Of a stretch of DNA of 64,000 bases, positions 27,726 through 43,176 are shown in pieces (position 1 is the first letter of the stretch; each line of letters begins with the position of its first letter). Source of the DNA: Myxococcales bacterium (GTDB taxonomy: Bacteria; Myxococcota_A; Polyangia; Haliangiales; Haliangiaceae); contig JADJGV010000023.1 in the NCBI GenBank assembly GCA_016707895.1, positions 83,222-147,221 on the forward strand. The letters are read 5' to 3'. The notes below the pieces were generated by a model. It was given only the letters and a program-made list of their open reading frames with translations. It did no database searches and was not told where the DNA came from. The translations under genes and the position numbers were made by a program.

Positions 27726-29921
27726 ATGAACCCTTCTCGCGCGCTCGACTCCAGCATGCTGGCGGGTGATCCGGCGGCGATGCTAGCACCGGCGCTCCGG
27801 GCCGGCTACGCCCAGCTCCGCCAGCTGCCGCTGCTGGACGGGGTGCCCAACGAGCTGCTGGTGGGCGCGCTGGCGTCGGGCGACCTGGTGCTGCGCCAGG
27901 TCGAGCGCGACGCGATCGTCGCCGACGCCGCCGACGCCAGCGGCGCCGCGCCCCCGGTCGTCGTGCTGGTCGCCGGCCAGATCGCCGCCGGGGTGTTCGA
28001 CGCCGCCGAGCTGGCCGAGCGCAAGGCCGAGCAGGCGCAGTTCGAGCAGATGACCCACGACGAGCGCGAGTCGGTGTCGCTGATCAAGCCGATCCCGATG
28101 GCGCGGCTGGCCAAGAAGAACGTCGCGCTGTTCACCGACGGCGACCTGTGGAACAGCGGCGCGGTGCTGGCGGCGCGGGGCGCGCCGGTCGCGTTCTTCG
28201 CCACGGCGCCGTCGACCATCGTCACGCTGACGCAGCGGCTGGTCGCCGACGTCGCGGTGCGCTTCCCGTTCTTCGAGGCCCGGTTCCGGCGCGCGATCAC
28301 GCTGTCCCGGCAGCGGCTGCACGGCATCACCGGGGTCAAGCAGGAGATCCTCGACTTCTTCGTGCGCCAGGGCATCTCGGTGTCGGGCGAGTCGGTGCGG
28401 GTGCGCCAGCTCGATCGCTGCATCGACTGCAAGCAGTGCGAGATCGCGTGCGAGGAGCGCTACGGCGCGCGGCGGCTGACGCTGGGCGGCTACCAGCTGG
28501 GCATGCTGGACTTCGTCTACACCTGCCGCACCTGCACCGATCAGCGCTGCATCGACCCCTGCGCCTACGACTCGATCAAGTTCGACCCGGTCAAGAAGGA
28601 GGTGGTGATCAACGACGCCACCTGCACCGGGTGCTCGGCGTGCGCCCAGAGCTGCCCCTACGGCGCGATCGACATGATCGACGTCGAGGACGGCAGCCCG
28701 GCGTTCAACAAGGACTTCCGGGCCCGGCTCGAGAAGGCCAAGGCGCTGGCCTTCGGGCCGGGCACCGGCCGGGTCGCGCGGGTGCGCCGCATCGCCAACA
28801 AGTGCGACCACTGCGGCGCCTACGGCGATCAGGCGTGCGTGTCGGCGTGCCCGACCGGCGCGCTGATCGAGATCTCGGCCTACGACCTGTTCCGCGAGCG
28901 CTCGCCGGCGATCGCGATCGCCGCGCGCGCCGGCTACGACGCCGAGCTCGATCCCGATCGCCGCGAGGTGCTGCCGACGCACCCGTTCACCGAGGGCGTC
29001 GACGAGCGCTCCGGCGGCAGCGCCAAGGTGCGGCGCGGCCGGTGGGGCCCGCTGCTCTTGTGGACGGTGGGCATCGTCGCGTGGCTGGTCGCGCTGGCCG
29101 AGGTGCTGCTGCGGCTGTACGCGCCGACGATGTCGTACCAGTACGCGCAGCTGCGGACCTCGGGCGAGTTCCCGACCGCCGAGCTGGCGCTGCAGCGGGT
29201 GGGCTTCCGCTCGGGCAACGAGCTGGCCATCCAGTGCGGCCTGGTCGGCACCGGCCTGATGATCATCGCCGCGATCTACCCGATGTTCCGCCGGCTGCGC
29301 GCGTTCCGGTGGATCGCGTCGAACACGATGTGGTTCGACTTCCACCTGATGGCCGGCACCGTCGGGCCGATGTTCGTCGCGCTGCACTCGGCGCTCAAGC
29401 TGTCGAGCTGGGTGTCGCTGGCGTTCTGGAGCATGGTCATCGTCGCGCTGTCGGGCTTCATCGGCCGCTACCTCTACACCCAGGTGCCGGAGCTCTCGAG
29501 CGGGCGCGAGCTCGAGCAGCTCGACCACGAGCGCGCGTTCGCCCACCACCGCAGCCGCCACCCGGTGGCGATGAGCGAGATCGACCGCGAGCTGTGGGAG
29601 CACGGCCAGCGGGCCGGCCGGGTCGCCGCCCACTACGGCCTGGTCGCCAGCCTGACCTGGCTGCTGATCGAGGACGTGCGCCGCCCGGGGCGCGCGCTGG
29701 CCCGGCGCCGCCGGCTCGGGCGGGTCGGCGTCAGCGGCAAGGCCCGGCGCGACCTGGTGCGCCGCACCGGCCGGATGCTGCTGATCCAGCGCGGCGCGGT
29801 GATCGCCCCCAAGGCCAACCTCTTGCTGAACTCGTGGAAGAAGGTCCACGTGCCCTTCACGGTGCTGCTGGCGGTGTTCTCCGCCGCGCACATCTACATC
29901 TCGTGGGATCGCGCCTGGTAG
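27726..29921 (+). CDS. cNMP-domain / 4x[4Fe-4S] / cytochrome-b-like membrane electron-transfer protein
   Basis: The 731-residue protein starts at ATG 27726. Residues about 20-215 resemble a cyclic-nucleotide-binding beta roll (LRQLPLLDGVPNELLVGAL). Residues 230-390 carry four ferredoxin-type clusters: CIDCKQCEIAC, CRTCTDQRCIDPC, CTGCSACAQSCP and CDHCGAYGDQACVSACP, as in DmsB-like subunits. The C-terminal half has about five membrane spans with paired histidines (FDFHLMAGTVGPMFVALHSALKL and the final FSAAHIYISW), like a b-type cytochrome or ferric-reductase core. It probably passes electrons between cytoplasm or quinone and the multihaem cytochrome encoded five bases downstream. Substrate and direction are unknown. 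The nucleotide-binding domain suggests allosteric control. Confidence 0.8.
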   Translation: MNPSRALDSSMLAGDPAAMLAPALRAGYAQLRQLPLLDGVPNELLVGALASGDLVLRQVERDAIVADAADASGAAPPVVVLVAGQIAAGVFDAAELAERKAEQAQFEQMTHDERESVSLIKPIPMARLAKKNVALFTDGDLWNSGAVLAARGAPVAFFATAPSTIVTLTQRLVADVAVRFPFFEARFRRAITLSRQRLHGITGVKQEILDFFVRQGISVSGESVRVRQLDRCIDCKQCEIACEERYGARRLTLGGYQLGMLDFVYTCRTCTDQRCIDPCAYDSIKFDPVKKEVVINDATCTGCSACAQSCPYGAIDMIDVEDGSPAFNKDFRARLEKAKALAFGPGTGRVARVRRIANKCDHCGAYGDQACVSACPTGALIEISAYDLFRERSPAIAIAARAGYDAELDPDRREVLPTHPFTEGVDERSGGSAKVRRGRWGPLLLWTVGIVAWLVALAEVLLRLYAPTMSYQYAQLRTSGEFPTAELALQRVGFRSGNELAIQCGLVGTGLMIIAAIYPMFRRLRAFRWIASNTMWFDFHLMAGTVGPMFVALHSALKLSSWVSLAFWSMVIVALSGFIGRYLYTQVPELSSGRELEQLDHERAFAHHRSRHPVAMSEIDRELWEHGQRAGRVAAHYGLVASLTWLLIEDVRRPGRALARRRRLGRVGVSGKARRDLVRRTGRMLLIQRGAVIAPKANLLLNSWKKVHVPFTVLLAVFSAAHIYISWDRAW

Positions 29922-29926
29922 AGTCG

Positions 29927-32280
<2,354 letters not shown>

Positions 32281-32284
<4 letters not shown>

Positions 32285-33906
32285 AGCGCCTGGCGAGCCT
32301 GACGATCGCCGGTGTGGCGCTGGCCGCCGGGGCCGGGCGCGCCTGGGCCCAGGCCGACGAGCGCGATCGGTTCTACGTCGACAAGGACGACGACGATCGC
32401 GACAAGACGCTGTGGCAGGGCAGCCTGACCTCGTCGTCGTTCTACTACACCGAGAGCGGCGTCGACGGCACCGCCTACGGGCCGGGCGAGCCGCCCGCCA
32501 ACGGCAGCCCCTACGCGCGGATGTGGACCGAGCTGCGGGCGCAGCTCGACGGCCGCCACCTCAAGGGCGGGCGCTGGGACGCCCGGATCGACGCGCGCGC
32601 GCGGGTGGTGCCCAACCCGTACCCGCAGGACGGCGCCGATCCGGCGCGGCCGCAGTCCGGCATGTTCGGCGACAACGAGTACGAGCTGCGCGAGCTGTAC
32701 CTGGTGCGCGGCGGGCGGCGCAGCGACCTGTTCATCGGCCGGCAGGTCATCGCCGACCTCGGCGCGATCAAGATCGACGGGATCCGGCTCGACTACGCCA
32801 AGAACCGGCGCTGGACCTACCTCGGCTTCGCCGGGCTGTACCCGCTGCGCGGCTCGCGCTCGATCGCCACCGACTACCCGGTCGGGATCGACAAGGCCAA
32901 CGCGCCGACCGGCCGGGTGTACCCAGCGGCGGGCGGTTTCGGCGGCGCGTACCGCACCCAGAACTCGTACGGCGCGCTGGGCGCGGTGGCGATCGTGCCG
33001 ACCAGCCGCGACGGCGGCTACGGCGGCACCGGCACCTTCGAGCGACCGCGGCTGTACGTGACGGCCAACGGCTACTGGCGGCGCTCGCCGGCGCTCGACG
33101 TCTGGCACTACCTCATCGTCGACCTGTACGGCTCGGCCGGCACCGCCGCGACCAACGCCTCGGGTGGCCTGCAGTGGAAGCCGTCGCCGCGGCTGCGCTT
33201 CCAGCTGTGGGCCAACCACCTGTCGACCGAGGCGCTCAACGTCCAGGTGCGCGATCAGCTCGAGAACGAGGTGATCGTCAACGGCGTCGTGGTCAACAAC
33301 GTCAAGGTCCAGCGCATCGGCACCACCGCCGGCCGCGCGTCGGTGTCGGCGCTCCTGGGCAAGGGCCGGCGCTTCGAGCTGACCGCCGCGCTGCAGGGGC
33401 GGCGTCGGCCCGACGTCGTGCTCGAGGCCGGCACCGCGGATCAGACCCTGCCGGCGGCGCAGTCGCTCGACCTCCACGTCCAGGCGGTCGACCGCGGGTT
33501 CTACGGCGGGCTGCGGCTCGAGGGCACCTTCATCCGCACGATCGGCCTGGGCGAGGCCAGCTACGCGCGCTCGACCGCGCAGATCGTCCGGCTGGGCGCG
33601 TCGCGCGAGCTCAAGGACGGCAAGGCCCAGGTCACCGGCGATCTGTCGTGGGTCACGACCGCCGACGACAACGCCACGATGCAGTGCCTGCCGGGCTCGG
33701 TCACGACCTGCTACGGCAGCGCCAACTCGACCGCGCTGCAGGCCAACGCCGCCGGGTACTACCGCTGGAAGCGCGACTGGTTCGTCACCGGCGCGCTGGG
33801 CGTGGGCACCCAGAAGCTGATCGTCACGAACCTGAGCGGGGGCGGCGTGCCGCAGGCGACGACGCTGATCGGCCAGGCGTTCGTGCGGATCGGCTACAAG
33901 TTCTAG
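32281..33906 (+). CDS. Outer-membrane beta-barrel partner of the multihaem cytochrome
   Basis: The 541-residue product has a signal peptide (LASLTIAGVALAAGAGRAWAQ) and no haem motif. Alternating amphipathic strands follow (RLYVTANGYWRR, WHYLIVDLYGSAG, LRFQLWANHL) and a C-terminal aromatic (FVRIGYKF) typical of BAM substrates. An acidic stretch (DKDDDDRDK) follows the signal peptide. Its start overlaps the cytochrome stop. By analogy with porin-cytochrome complexes (MtrB-like) it may hold the cytochrome in the outer membrane. Sequence similarity to MtrB is not evident, so this is a context call. Confidence 0.75.
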
Positions 33907-33933
33907 CGAGGCGGCGGGGAGCCGGGCAGGAGC

Positions 33934-34064
33934 GGGGGCCGGAACGGGATCGGGATCCGGAACGGGATCGGGATCGGGATCCGGAACGGGATCGGGAACG
34001 GGATCGGGATCCGGAACGGGATCGGGATCGGGAACGGGATCGGGATCCGGAACGGGATCCGGCG
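33934..34064. repeat. GGGATC/GGGAAC/GGATCC hexamer array
   Basis: Some twenty units of GGGATC, GGGAAC and GGATCC(GGAAC) fill the gap between the barrel gene and the convergent lipoprotein gene. On the plus strand many GGG runs are separated by exactly three bases, compatible with G-quadruplex formation. It is the reverse-complement type of the array at 17.4 kb. Open frames across it (Asp/Pro/Val repeats) are not considered genes. Confidence 0.85.
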
Positions 34065-34079
34065 CCTGGAGCCCGTCGC

Positions 34080-34391
34080 TCAGATCACGTCCGGCGGCTC
34101 GGGCGGCGGCGGCTCGGGCTCGACGATCACGTCGTTGTCGCAGCAGCCCTCCTTGTCGCAGCCGGGCTGCGGGAACTCGCAGCACGGTTCGCCGGGCTGC
34201 GGCACGTCGTCGTGCGGCGTCGAGCAGTCGACGGTGGCCGGCGCGTCGGGATCGTGCGGCATGTAGCTCGCGAGATCGGGGCGGCAGTCGACGCCGGTGA
34301 CGGCGTTCGAGTAGCTGCCGGTCGACGAGTCGCTGGCGCAGCCGAGCGCGGCGAGCGAGGTGATGGCCAGGAGCGAAACCAAGGTGCGCAT
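34080..34391 (-). CDS. Small Cys-rich lipoprotein
   Basis: The 103-residue product starts at ATG (first base 34391), with a signal peptide LVSLLAITSLAALGC and acylation Cys at about residue 19. The mature part has two Cys-dense blocks (CCEFPQPGCDKEGCC) and a Pro/Glu-rich tail. No homologue is recognised. It is the last gene on this strand before the hexamer array and is separated by 194 bases from the hypothetical gene upstream. That gap contains a palindrome TCGAGCC-CGG-GGCTCGA (about 34498-34514) and one copy of a 33-bp direct repeat. Confidence 0.65.
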   Translation of the reverse strand: MRTLVSLLAITSLAALGCASDSSTGSYSNAVTGVDCRPDLASYMPHDPDAPATVDCSTPHDDVPQPGEPCCEFPQPGCDKEGCCDNDVIVEPEPPPPEPPDVI

Positions 34392-34543
34392 GGAGGTCCT
34401 CGTTGGGTACGACGGCCTCGCGGTAGAGCAACGGCGGTGCCAGCGGGCGCGCGCGTGATCGCGCGGCGATGGCCGCGTCGCGGTGGGGGCCGACGCTTCG
34501 AGCCCGGGGCTCGAGGTTGCAGCGAGCCAAGGTTCAGCGCGCC

Positions 34544-34576
34544 GGCGGCCACGCGAGCGAACCATCGTCGCGCGCG
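34544..34576. repeat. 33-bp direct repeat, copy 1
   Basis: This 33-base segment, beginning GGCGGCCACGCGAGCGAACC, recurs without mismatch exactly 1170 bases to the right (35714-35746). Read on the minus strand it corresponds to the C-terminal ARDDGSLAWPP codons of the HD-Pnk gene, followed here by a few codons and a stop. It therefore looks like a duplicated gene end. Confidence 0.85.
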
Positions 34577-34585
34577 CGTTCGCTG

Positions 34586-35692
34586 CTAGCGATACGGCCC
34601 GGACGCGGCGCCTCCGGCCGCGAAGATCGCCCGCACTACCGCGGCCGCTGCGTCGACGTGCCGATCGAGCGCGGCGCGATCGAGCATCGGCGTGGCGCGC
34701 CGCCACGCCAGGCGGTGCTGGCTCATCCGCAGGTCGACGACCTCGCCCACGACGCCGAGCAGCGCGGCGCGCAGCGGCGGCGCGTCGAAGACCCGCCGGA
34801 CGTGGTGGCCCGGCGCGCCGCGGATCACGAACGCGTCGTCGAACGCGCGCTCGCCGACCGCGAGGTCCCGGCCGAACCACCGCCGCAGCCGCGGCACGGC
34901 GGCGGCCTTGCGCAGCTCGAGGTCGACGCCGAGCGGGCGGGGGAACTGGACGTCGACGGTTGTGTCCAGGCCTGGACCGCGCTCCTCGATCGCGACCTCC
35001 AGCGCGGCGCCTGCGACCTCGCCGCGCAGGCACGCGCGCGGCGCCTCGAACGTGAAGCCGCGGGTGGCGGCGACGCTGCCCCACGCGCGGCGCAGGTCGA
35101 GGTCCCACGGCGCGGCCGGGAGCGTGGCCCGCCGGGCCTCGAGCATGGCGGCCAGCGCGGCGCAGGCATCGAGCGCGGCGCGCACGCGGTCCGGCGCGAC
35201 CTCGCGATCGTCGATCGACCAGCACACCTTGGAGTCGGTGATCGTGCAGCCGCCGTCGACCGCGTCGGCGATCTGCTGGGTGAGGTCGTGCGGTAGCGCG
35301 AGGGAGCGCAGGAACGTGCGCGCGGCGTCGGCGTCGGCGGCCTGGAACGACAGCCAGCGGTGGCCGCCGGCGACCTCGACCTGGTGGGCCCGGTCGAGCT
35401 GCCCCGGGGCGCCGAAGACCGCGGCGAGGTGGAGCGGCGGCGTGAGCTCGACCACCACCGACGCGCACGCGCGCCGGTCCTCGCCGAGGCCGACCCGATG
35501 GTTGACGATGACGGCGCGGCGGTCGCGCCACGTCCCGCGCAGCAGGTGCGAGTTCGCGATGGGCGGCGAGACGATCTCCGGCGTCAGGTCGCGCTCGATC
35601 TGGCGGAAGCTGGCGGTGAGGTCGAACGGCGCCGCGGCGCGGCGTGGCGTGAAGTCGAGGGCCTCGGCGAGACGCGGCCACGGGTAGCTCAT
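34586..35692 (-). CDS. Hypothetical protein between two copies of the HD-Pnk 3' end
   Basis: The 368-residue product starts at ATG 35692, overlapping the HD-Pnk stop (ATGA). It has no signal peptide or membrane span. A C-terminal segment GERAFDDAFVIRGAPGHHVRRVFD resembles the 'D-x-x-F-D-x-x-F-V-I-x-G' pattern seen in several uncharacterised myxobacterial proteins. The N-terminal part contains ANSHLLRGTWRDRRAVIVNHR. No function is recognised. The gene is flanked by a perfect 33-bp direct repeat of the end of the upstream gene, which suggests it entered by insertion or duplication. Its position behind RNA-repair genes may or may not be functional. Confidence 0.6.
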   Translation of the reverse strand: MSYPWPRLAEALDFTPRRAAAPFDLTASFRQIERDLTPEIVSPPIANSHLLRGTWRDRRAVIVNHRVGLGEDRRACASVVVELTPPLHLAAVFGAPGQLDRAHQVEVAGGHRWLSFQAADADAARTFLRSLALPHDLTQQIADAVDGGCTITDSKVCWSIDDREVAPDRVRAALDACAALAAMLEARRATLPAAPWDLDLRRAWGSVAATRGFTFEAPRACLRGEVAGAALEVAIEERGPGLDTTVDVQFPRPLGVDLELRKAAAVPRLRRWFGRDLAVGERAFDDAFVIRGAPGHHVRRVFDAPPLRAALLGVVGEVVDLRMSQHRLAWRRATPMLDRAALDRHVDAAAAVVRAIFAAGGAASGPYR

Positions 35693-36887
35693 CGGGCGTC
35701 CGGCGCCGGCGGGGGCGGCCACGCGAGCGAACCATCGTCGCGCGCGACCTGGTAGGTCACGCGGTGCGCCTCGTCGAGCGTCGGCACGGTCCAGCGGCCG
35801 ATCATGCGATCGATGGCGCGCGCCGGGACCCGCGCGGCCTCGGGGCGCGCGCGGTTGCGCCGGGTCAGCTCGGCCGGGTCGACCTCGCAGTACACGACGT
35901 GGGTGCGGAAGCGGTAGTCGCGGCACAGCTCGATCAGCTTGCCGCGCAGCGACCGCGACAGGTTCGTGGCGTTCCACGCGAACGGGCGCGCCGCGCGCAG
36001 GTGCTCGCGGGCGCGCTCGCGGGCCAGCATGATCACCCGCGCCTGATCGTCGGCGGGGTCGACGTCGAGCTCGTCGCGCAGATCGTCGAGCGACACCTGC
36101 GGCAGCGCCGGGTGCGCGGCCAGGAAGGTCGACTTGCCGCTGGCCGGCAGGCCGCTGAGGATCACCGCCTCGGCCACGGTGTCGTCGTAGGCCGGCACCG
36201 CCGGGCTGCGGGTGCCCGAGGCGTCGCCCAGGTAGATCACCCGGCTGTGATCGTCGGCGAAGCGCGCCGGGCCGGTCAGCACGCCGAGCTCGTCGCACCA
36301 GGTGCGCCACAGCGCGCACTGATCGAGGATCCGCGCCTGATCGCCGGGGGCGGCGCAGCGGCGGCCGGCGCCGTCGGCGGTGGCGACCACGGTCAGCCAG
36401 TCGTGGCGCAGGCTCAGGCTCAGCCGCAGCGCCAGCGCGGTGGCGTCGGGGCGATCGACGCCGAAGAACGGCACCTGGTGCGAGCGCACCAGCGCGCAGA
36501 CGTGCTCGCGCCACGCGAACGGCCAGCCGGCGCGCCACAGCGCGACCCGCACCGCCTGCTCGCCGCGCGCGCTGTGCCCGCGCGAGGTGATCCGGCCGTC
36601 GGGCTCGTGCCGGGTGGTGGCCGGCTTGCCGACGTCGTGGAACAGCACCGCGGCGTAGGTGATCGCGCGGCCCGCGGCGTCGAGCGCGGCCCAGGCCGGA
36701 TCGGCGACCAGCGCGGCCACCGCCATCCGGGTGTGCAGCCAGACGTCGCCCTCGGCGTGGAAGCCGGGATCCTGGGGCGTCGCGGCCAGCGCGGCGGCGT
36801 CGGCCACCACCGCCAGCGCGGCGGCCAGCGCGGCGTCGTCGGGGGCGGCGCCCGGGGCGGGCACGGCGATCGGCGGCGCGGCGGCGA

Positions 36888-36891
<4 letters not shown>
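35689..36891 (-). CDS. HD-Pnk-type RNA end-healing enzyme (HD phosphohydrolase + polynucleotide kinase)
   Basis: The 400-residue product starts at GTG 36891, overlapping the ligase stop. The N-terminal domain (about 45-200) is an HD phosphohydrolase with the metal pair in LFHDVGKP (H85-D86) and further His in GHSARGEQ and RSHQVPFF. The C-terminal domain (about 240-390) is a P-loop kinase with GLPASGKST (247-255) and Arg-rich lid residues. This is the order found in HD-Pnk of Runella slithyformis, where the HD part removes 2',3'-cyclic phosphates and the kinase phosphorylates 5'-OH ends. With the adjacent ligase it makes a complete break-repair pair. Substrate specificity here is inferred. Confidence 0.82.
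35714..35746. repeat. 33-bp direct repeat, copy 2 (inside HD-Pnk)
   Basis: This is the perfect copy of 34544-34576, lying in frame in the last codons of the HD-Pnk gene (ARDDGSLAWPP). Beyond it the two loci differ at once on both sides. The spacing of 1170 bases is a multiple of three and encloses the hypothetical gene. Confidence 0.85.
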
Positions 36892-37693
<802 letters not shown>

Positions 37694-37697
<4 letters not shown>

Positions 37698-38332
37698 CGG
37701 TGGATCACCGCGACCAGGTGGCCGCGCACGCCGTCGACCGCGACCCGCCGGGCGCCGGCGCCGACGAACAGCGCGGTCAGGCTGGCCTTGTCGAACAGCC
37801 GCACGTGCTCGGGGTTGTCGTCGGGCACCGACGGCACGGTGACGACCACCGCGCGGCGCGCCAGCCGCAGCGCCTCGGCCGCGGCCGCCGCCGGGTCGCG
37901 GACGTGCTCGAGCACCTCGAGCAGCGTGACCACGTCGACCACGTCGCTGGCCAGCCCGGCGCGCTCGATGTCGGTCCGCACCGCGCGCAGCCGCGCCACG
38001 CCGCCCCGCGCGACCGCCGCCAGGTCGGCTACCCGGTGCGGCAAGAGGTCGAGCGCGACCACCTCGACCGCCGGCAGCTCGTCGAGCATCGGCCACAGGA
38101 ACGCGCCGCGGCCGCTGCCGACGTCGCAGATCGCCGCCGGCCCCAGCCCGCGCAGCGCGCCCAGCACCGCCCGCACCCGCGGCAGCCCCGCCGTGCGCTT
38201 GAACCGGTGCAGCCGCAGGTCGGCCGCGACGCCCGCCGCCAGCGCCGCCTCGTCAGCGAGGTCGGGCCGCCCGAGCGCGCCCCGGGCGTAGCAGGCCGCC
38301 AGGGCCCGGTAGTGCGAGGCGTCGTCGACCAC
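37694..38332 (-). CDS. SAM-dependent methyltransferase of the RNA-repair cluster
   Basis: The 212-residue class I methyltransferase has motif I CDVGSGRGAF, an acidic motif II region (VVALDLLPHRV), post-I LLEVLEHVRDP and a C-terminal VTVPSVPDDNPEHVRLFDKASL. The E-V-L-E-H motif is shared by Hen1 and UbiG-like enzymes, but the full Hen1 His/Glu signature is not present. The start is GTG 38332, nine bases after the stop of the large VWA gene. It overlaps the ligase start. Methylation of RNA ends before or after repair is an attractive role but is inferred from position. Confidence 0.75.
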
Positions 38333-38341
38333 GACGCGAGC

Positions 38342-41085
<2,744 letters not shown>

Positions 41086-41086
<1 letters not shown>

Positions 41087-43176
41087 CAGACCGTGATCCT
41101 TCGGTGGTACGTGATCCACTCGACGCACAGGAGCAGCACCACCGCCAGCACGACGTACAGCCACAGGTCGCGCCGGGCGCTGACCGCGAACGTCGGCGGC
41201 GCGGCGAGCGCGCGGCCGCCCAGCGTCAGGTCGGTGGCCGGCGCGATCTGCGACTCGACGGGCGAGGCCAGGTTGGTCGCGACCTCGAGCGACGCGATCG
41301 GCTCGGGGCTGGGACCGTCGGGGGTGGGCGGGTAGGCCAGGATCTGGTGGACGCCGACCGCGTGGGTCGCCAGCGTGACGACGCCGTCGACCACCGGCGC
41401 CTGGCCCTTGTGGCCGGCCGGGTCGACGACGGTCACCTCGCGCAGCCCGACCAGCCCGTCGAGCGGGATGCGCAGCCGGGTGCCGGTGGCGTAGGTCGTG
41501 ACCAGATCGGAGTCGTCGCCGGCGAACCAGTCGAGGCTGTTGACCAAGAGCAGCGGGAACGCGACGCGCAGCACCAGGTCGGTGCCGCCCAGCGACCAGC
41601 CGAAGCCGATCAGCTTGCGGCCGTTGTCGCGGCGGGCCACCGCCACCGGGTCGCGCACCGACGCCGCCAGCGCGACCTCGCCCTTGGCGCGATCGATCGC
41701 GAAGACGTTGGCGCTGTCGAAGTTGGTGTCCGACAGCGTCACCCAGCGCATGACCGGGTGGGCGTCGGTGACCTCGGTGATCCGCGGCCGCGGCAAGACG
41801 CTGCGGATCGCGAACGGCGAGTTCGCGCCGTCGGGGTGGAACCACAGCACGTTGATCGGCGGCGGCGGGATGACCGCCGGCGTGTGGTCGTCGAACACCA
41901 CGACGTCGAACGGCTTCTTGGTGGCCGGATCGAGCACCGCGCCGGCCGGGTCGGCGTCGTAGGCCGCGGGCGTGGCCTTGGCGATGTCGATGTTGTCGTA
42001 CACCAGCATCGCGCCCTCGAGGTACAGGTTGTCCTTGGTGACGAGGAGCACGTGCTGCTTCTTGCGCGACGGCATCAGCGCCCAGGCCTCGTCGTCGAGC
42101 GGGAACGGATCGGTGCCGCCCGGGCCGTCGACCGGGCGCAGCGTCGCGCGCAGCTGGCTGGAGCTGCCCGGCAGCTCGCGCTTGATCTCGCGGCGGCGCT
42201 CGCCGGGAGCCAGCTCGATGGGCCAGGTCTCGATCGCGGTCTCGCCGTCGTACAGCACCAGCTGCCGGCGGGCCGGCTCGCTGCCGAAGTTCTGGACCTC
42301 GACGAACACCTCGAACGCGGCCTTGTTGGCGATGTAGCGGCGGACGTTGAACGCCGCGATGCCGACGTTCTCGGCGCGCGAGCCGACGCCCAGGTAGCGG
42401 ACGTCGATCCCGGACAGGTCGACCGCGGCCAGCTCGGTGGCGGCGAAGCTGCGCGCCCGGGCGGTGGCCTCGGGGTCGTCGTCGGGCGCGCCCGGCTGCT
42501 CGGCCGGCGGCGCGTCGGCGGCGGGCGGATCCCAGCTCACCTGGCCGCGCTCGAGCTCCGAGTAGGCGCCGTCGGACACCACGACGATCATCGGGTTCTG
42601 CCGGCCGCGCAGCGCGTCGGCGGCGGCCGACAGCGCGCGGGGGAGGTCGGCGCCGGTGTCGGCCGGCTGGACGTCGGCGATCACCTTGCGCAGGACCGGC
42701 TTGTCGCTGGCGAACCGCGACAGCGGCGTGGCCTGGGCGTCGACCCGCATCACCATCGCCTGATCGCCGCCGCCCAGCGCGTCGATCAGCGCGGTCGCGC
42801 GCTCCTGGGCCCGGGCGAACCGGGTCAGCTTGGGCCGGTCGGGATCGCCGTCGGTGGCGCGCATCGACGCCGAGGTGTCGAGCAGGATGACGACGTTGCG
42901 GGCGCGGCGATCGGTGACGCCCAGGGTCGGGGCCTGGATCGCCGCGACCACCAGGCCGACGATGGCCAGCGTCAAGAGCAGCGACAGCCAGCGCCGCAGC
43001 TGCCGCCACAGCGCGTTGGCGTCGCGCTGCTCGAGCACCCGCTTCCACAGGCTGGAGAACGGCACCTCGAACCGGCGCCGCCGCATCTTGAGCAGGTAGG
43101 CGATGACGATCAGCCCGGCCGCGACCAGCGCGGTCAGGCCGACGGTGCGCGCCGCCAGCGGGGTCAGCCAGGTCAC
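41086..43176 (-). CDS. BatA-like membrane protein with VWA domain
   Basis: The 696-residue product begins with the aerotolerance-type N-terminal domain (LTALVAAGLIVIAYLLKMRRRRFEVPFSSLW) and a second span. A VWA domain with VVILLDTSASM follows (MIDAS D-x-S-x-S near residue 103). A long region of beta-sandwich character ends in LWLYVVLAVVLLLCVEWITYHR. It probably sits in the inner membrane with its VWA domain in the periplasm or cytoplasm, acting with the MoxR ATPase. It starts at GTG 43176, overlapping the DUF58 gene. Confidence 0.87.

Noticed and set aside
28148..29900. Long open frames antisense to or out of frame with the FeS/cytochrome-b-like gene
   Set aside because: Very GC-rich codon use keeps other frames open; they contain only Arg/Pro/Gly/Ala-rich sequence with no motif or start signal.
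33934..34064. CRISPR-like array
   Set aside because: The units are contiguous six-base repeats without spacers, and no cas genes are present.
34544..35746. Insertion sequence explaining the 33-bp direct repeat
   Set aside because: No transposase, no terminal inverted repeats, and the repeat is far longer than usual target duplications.
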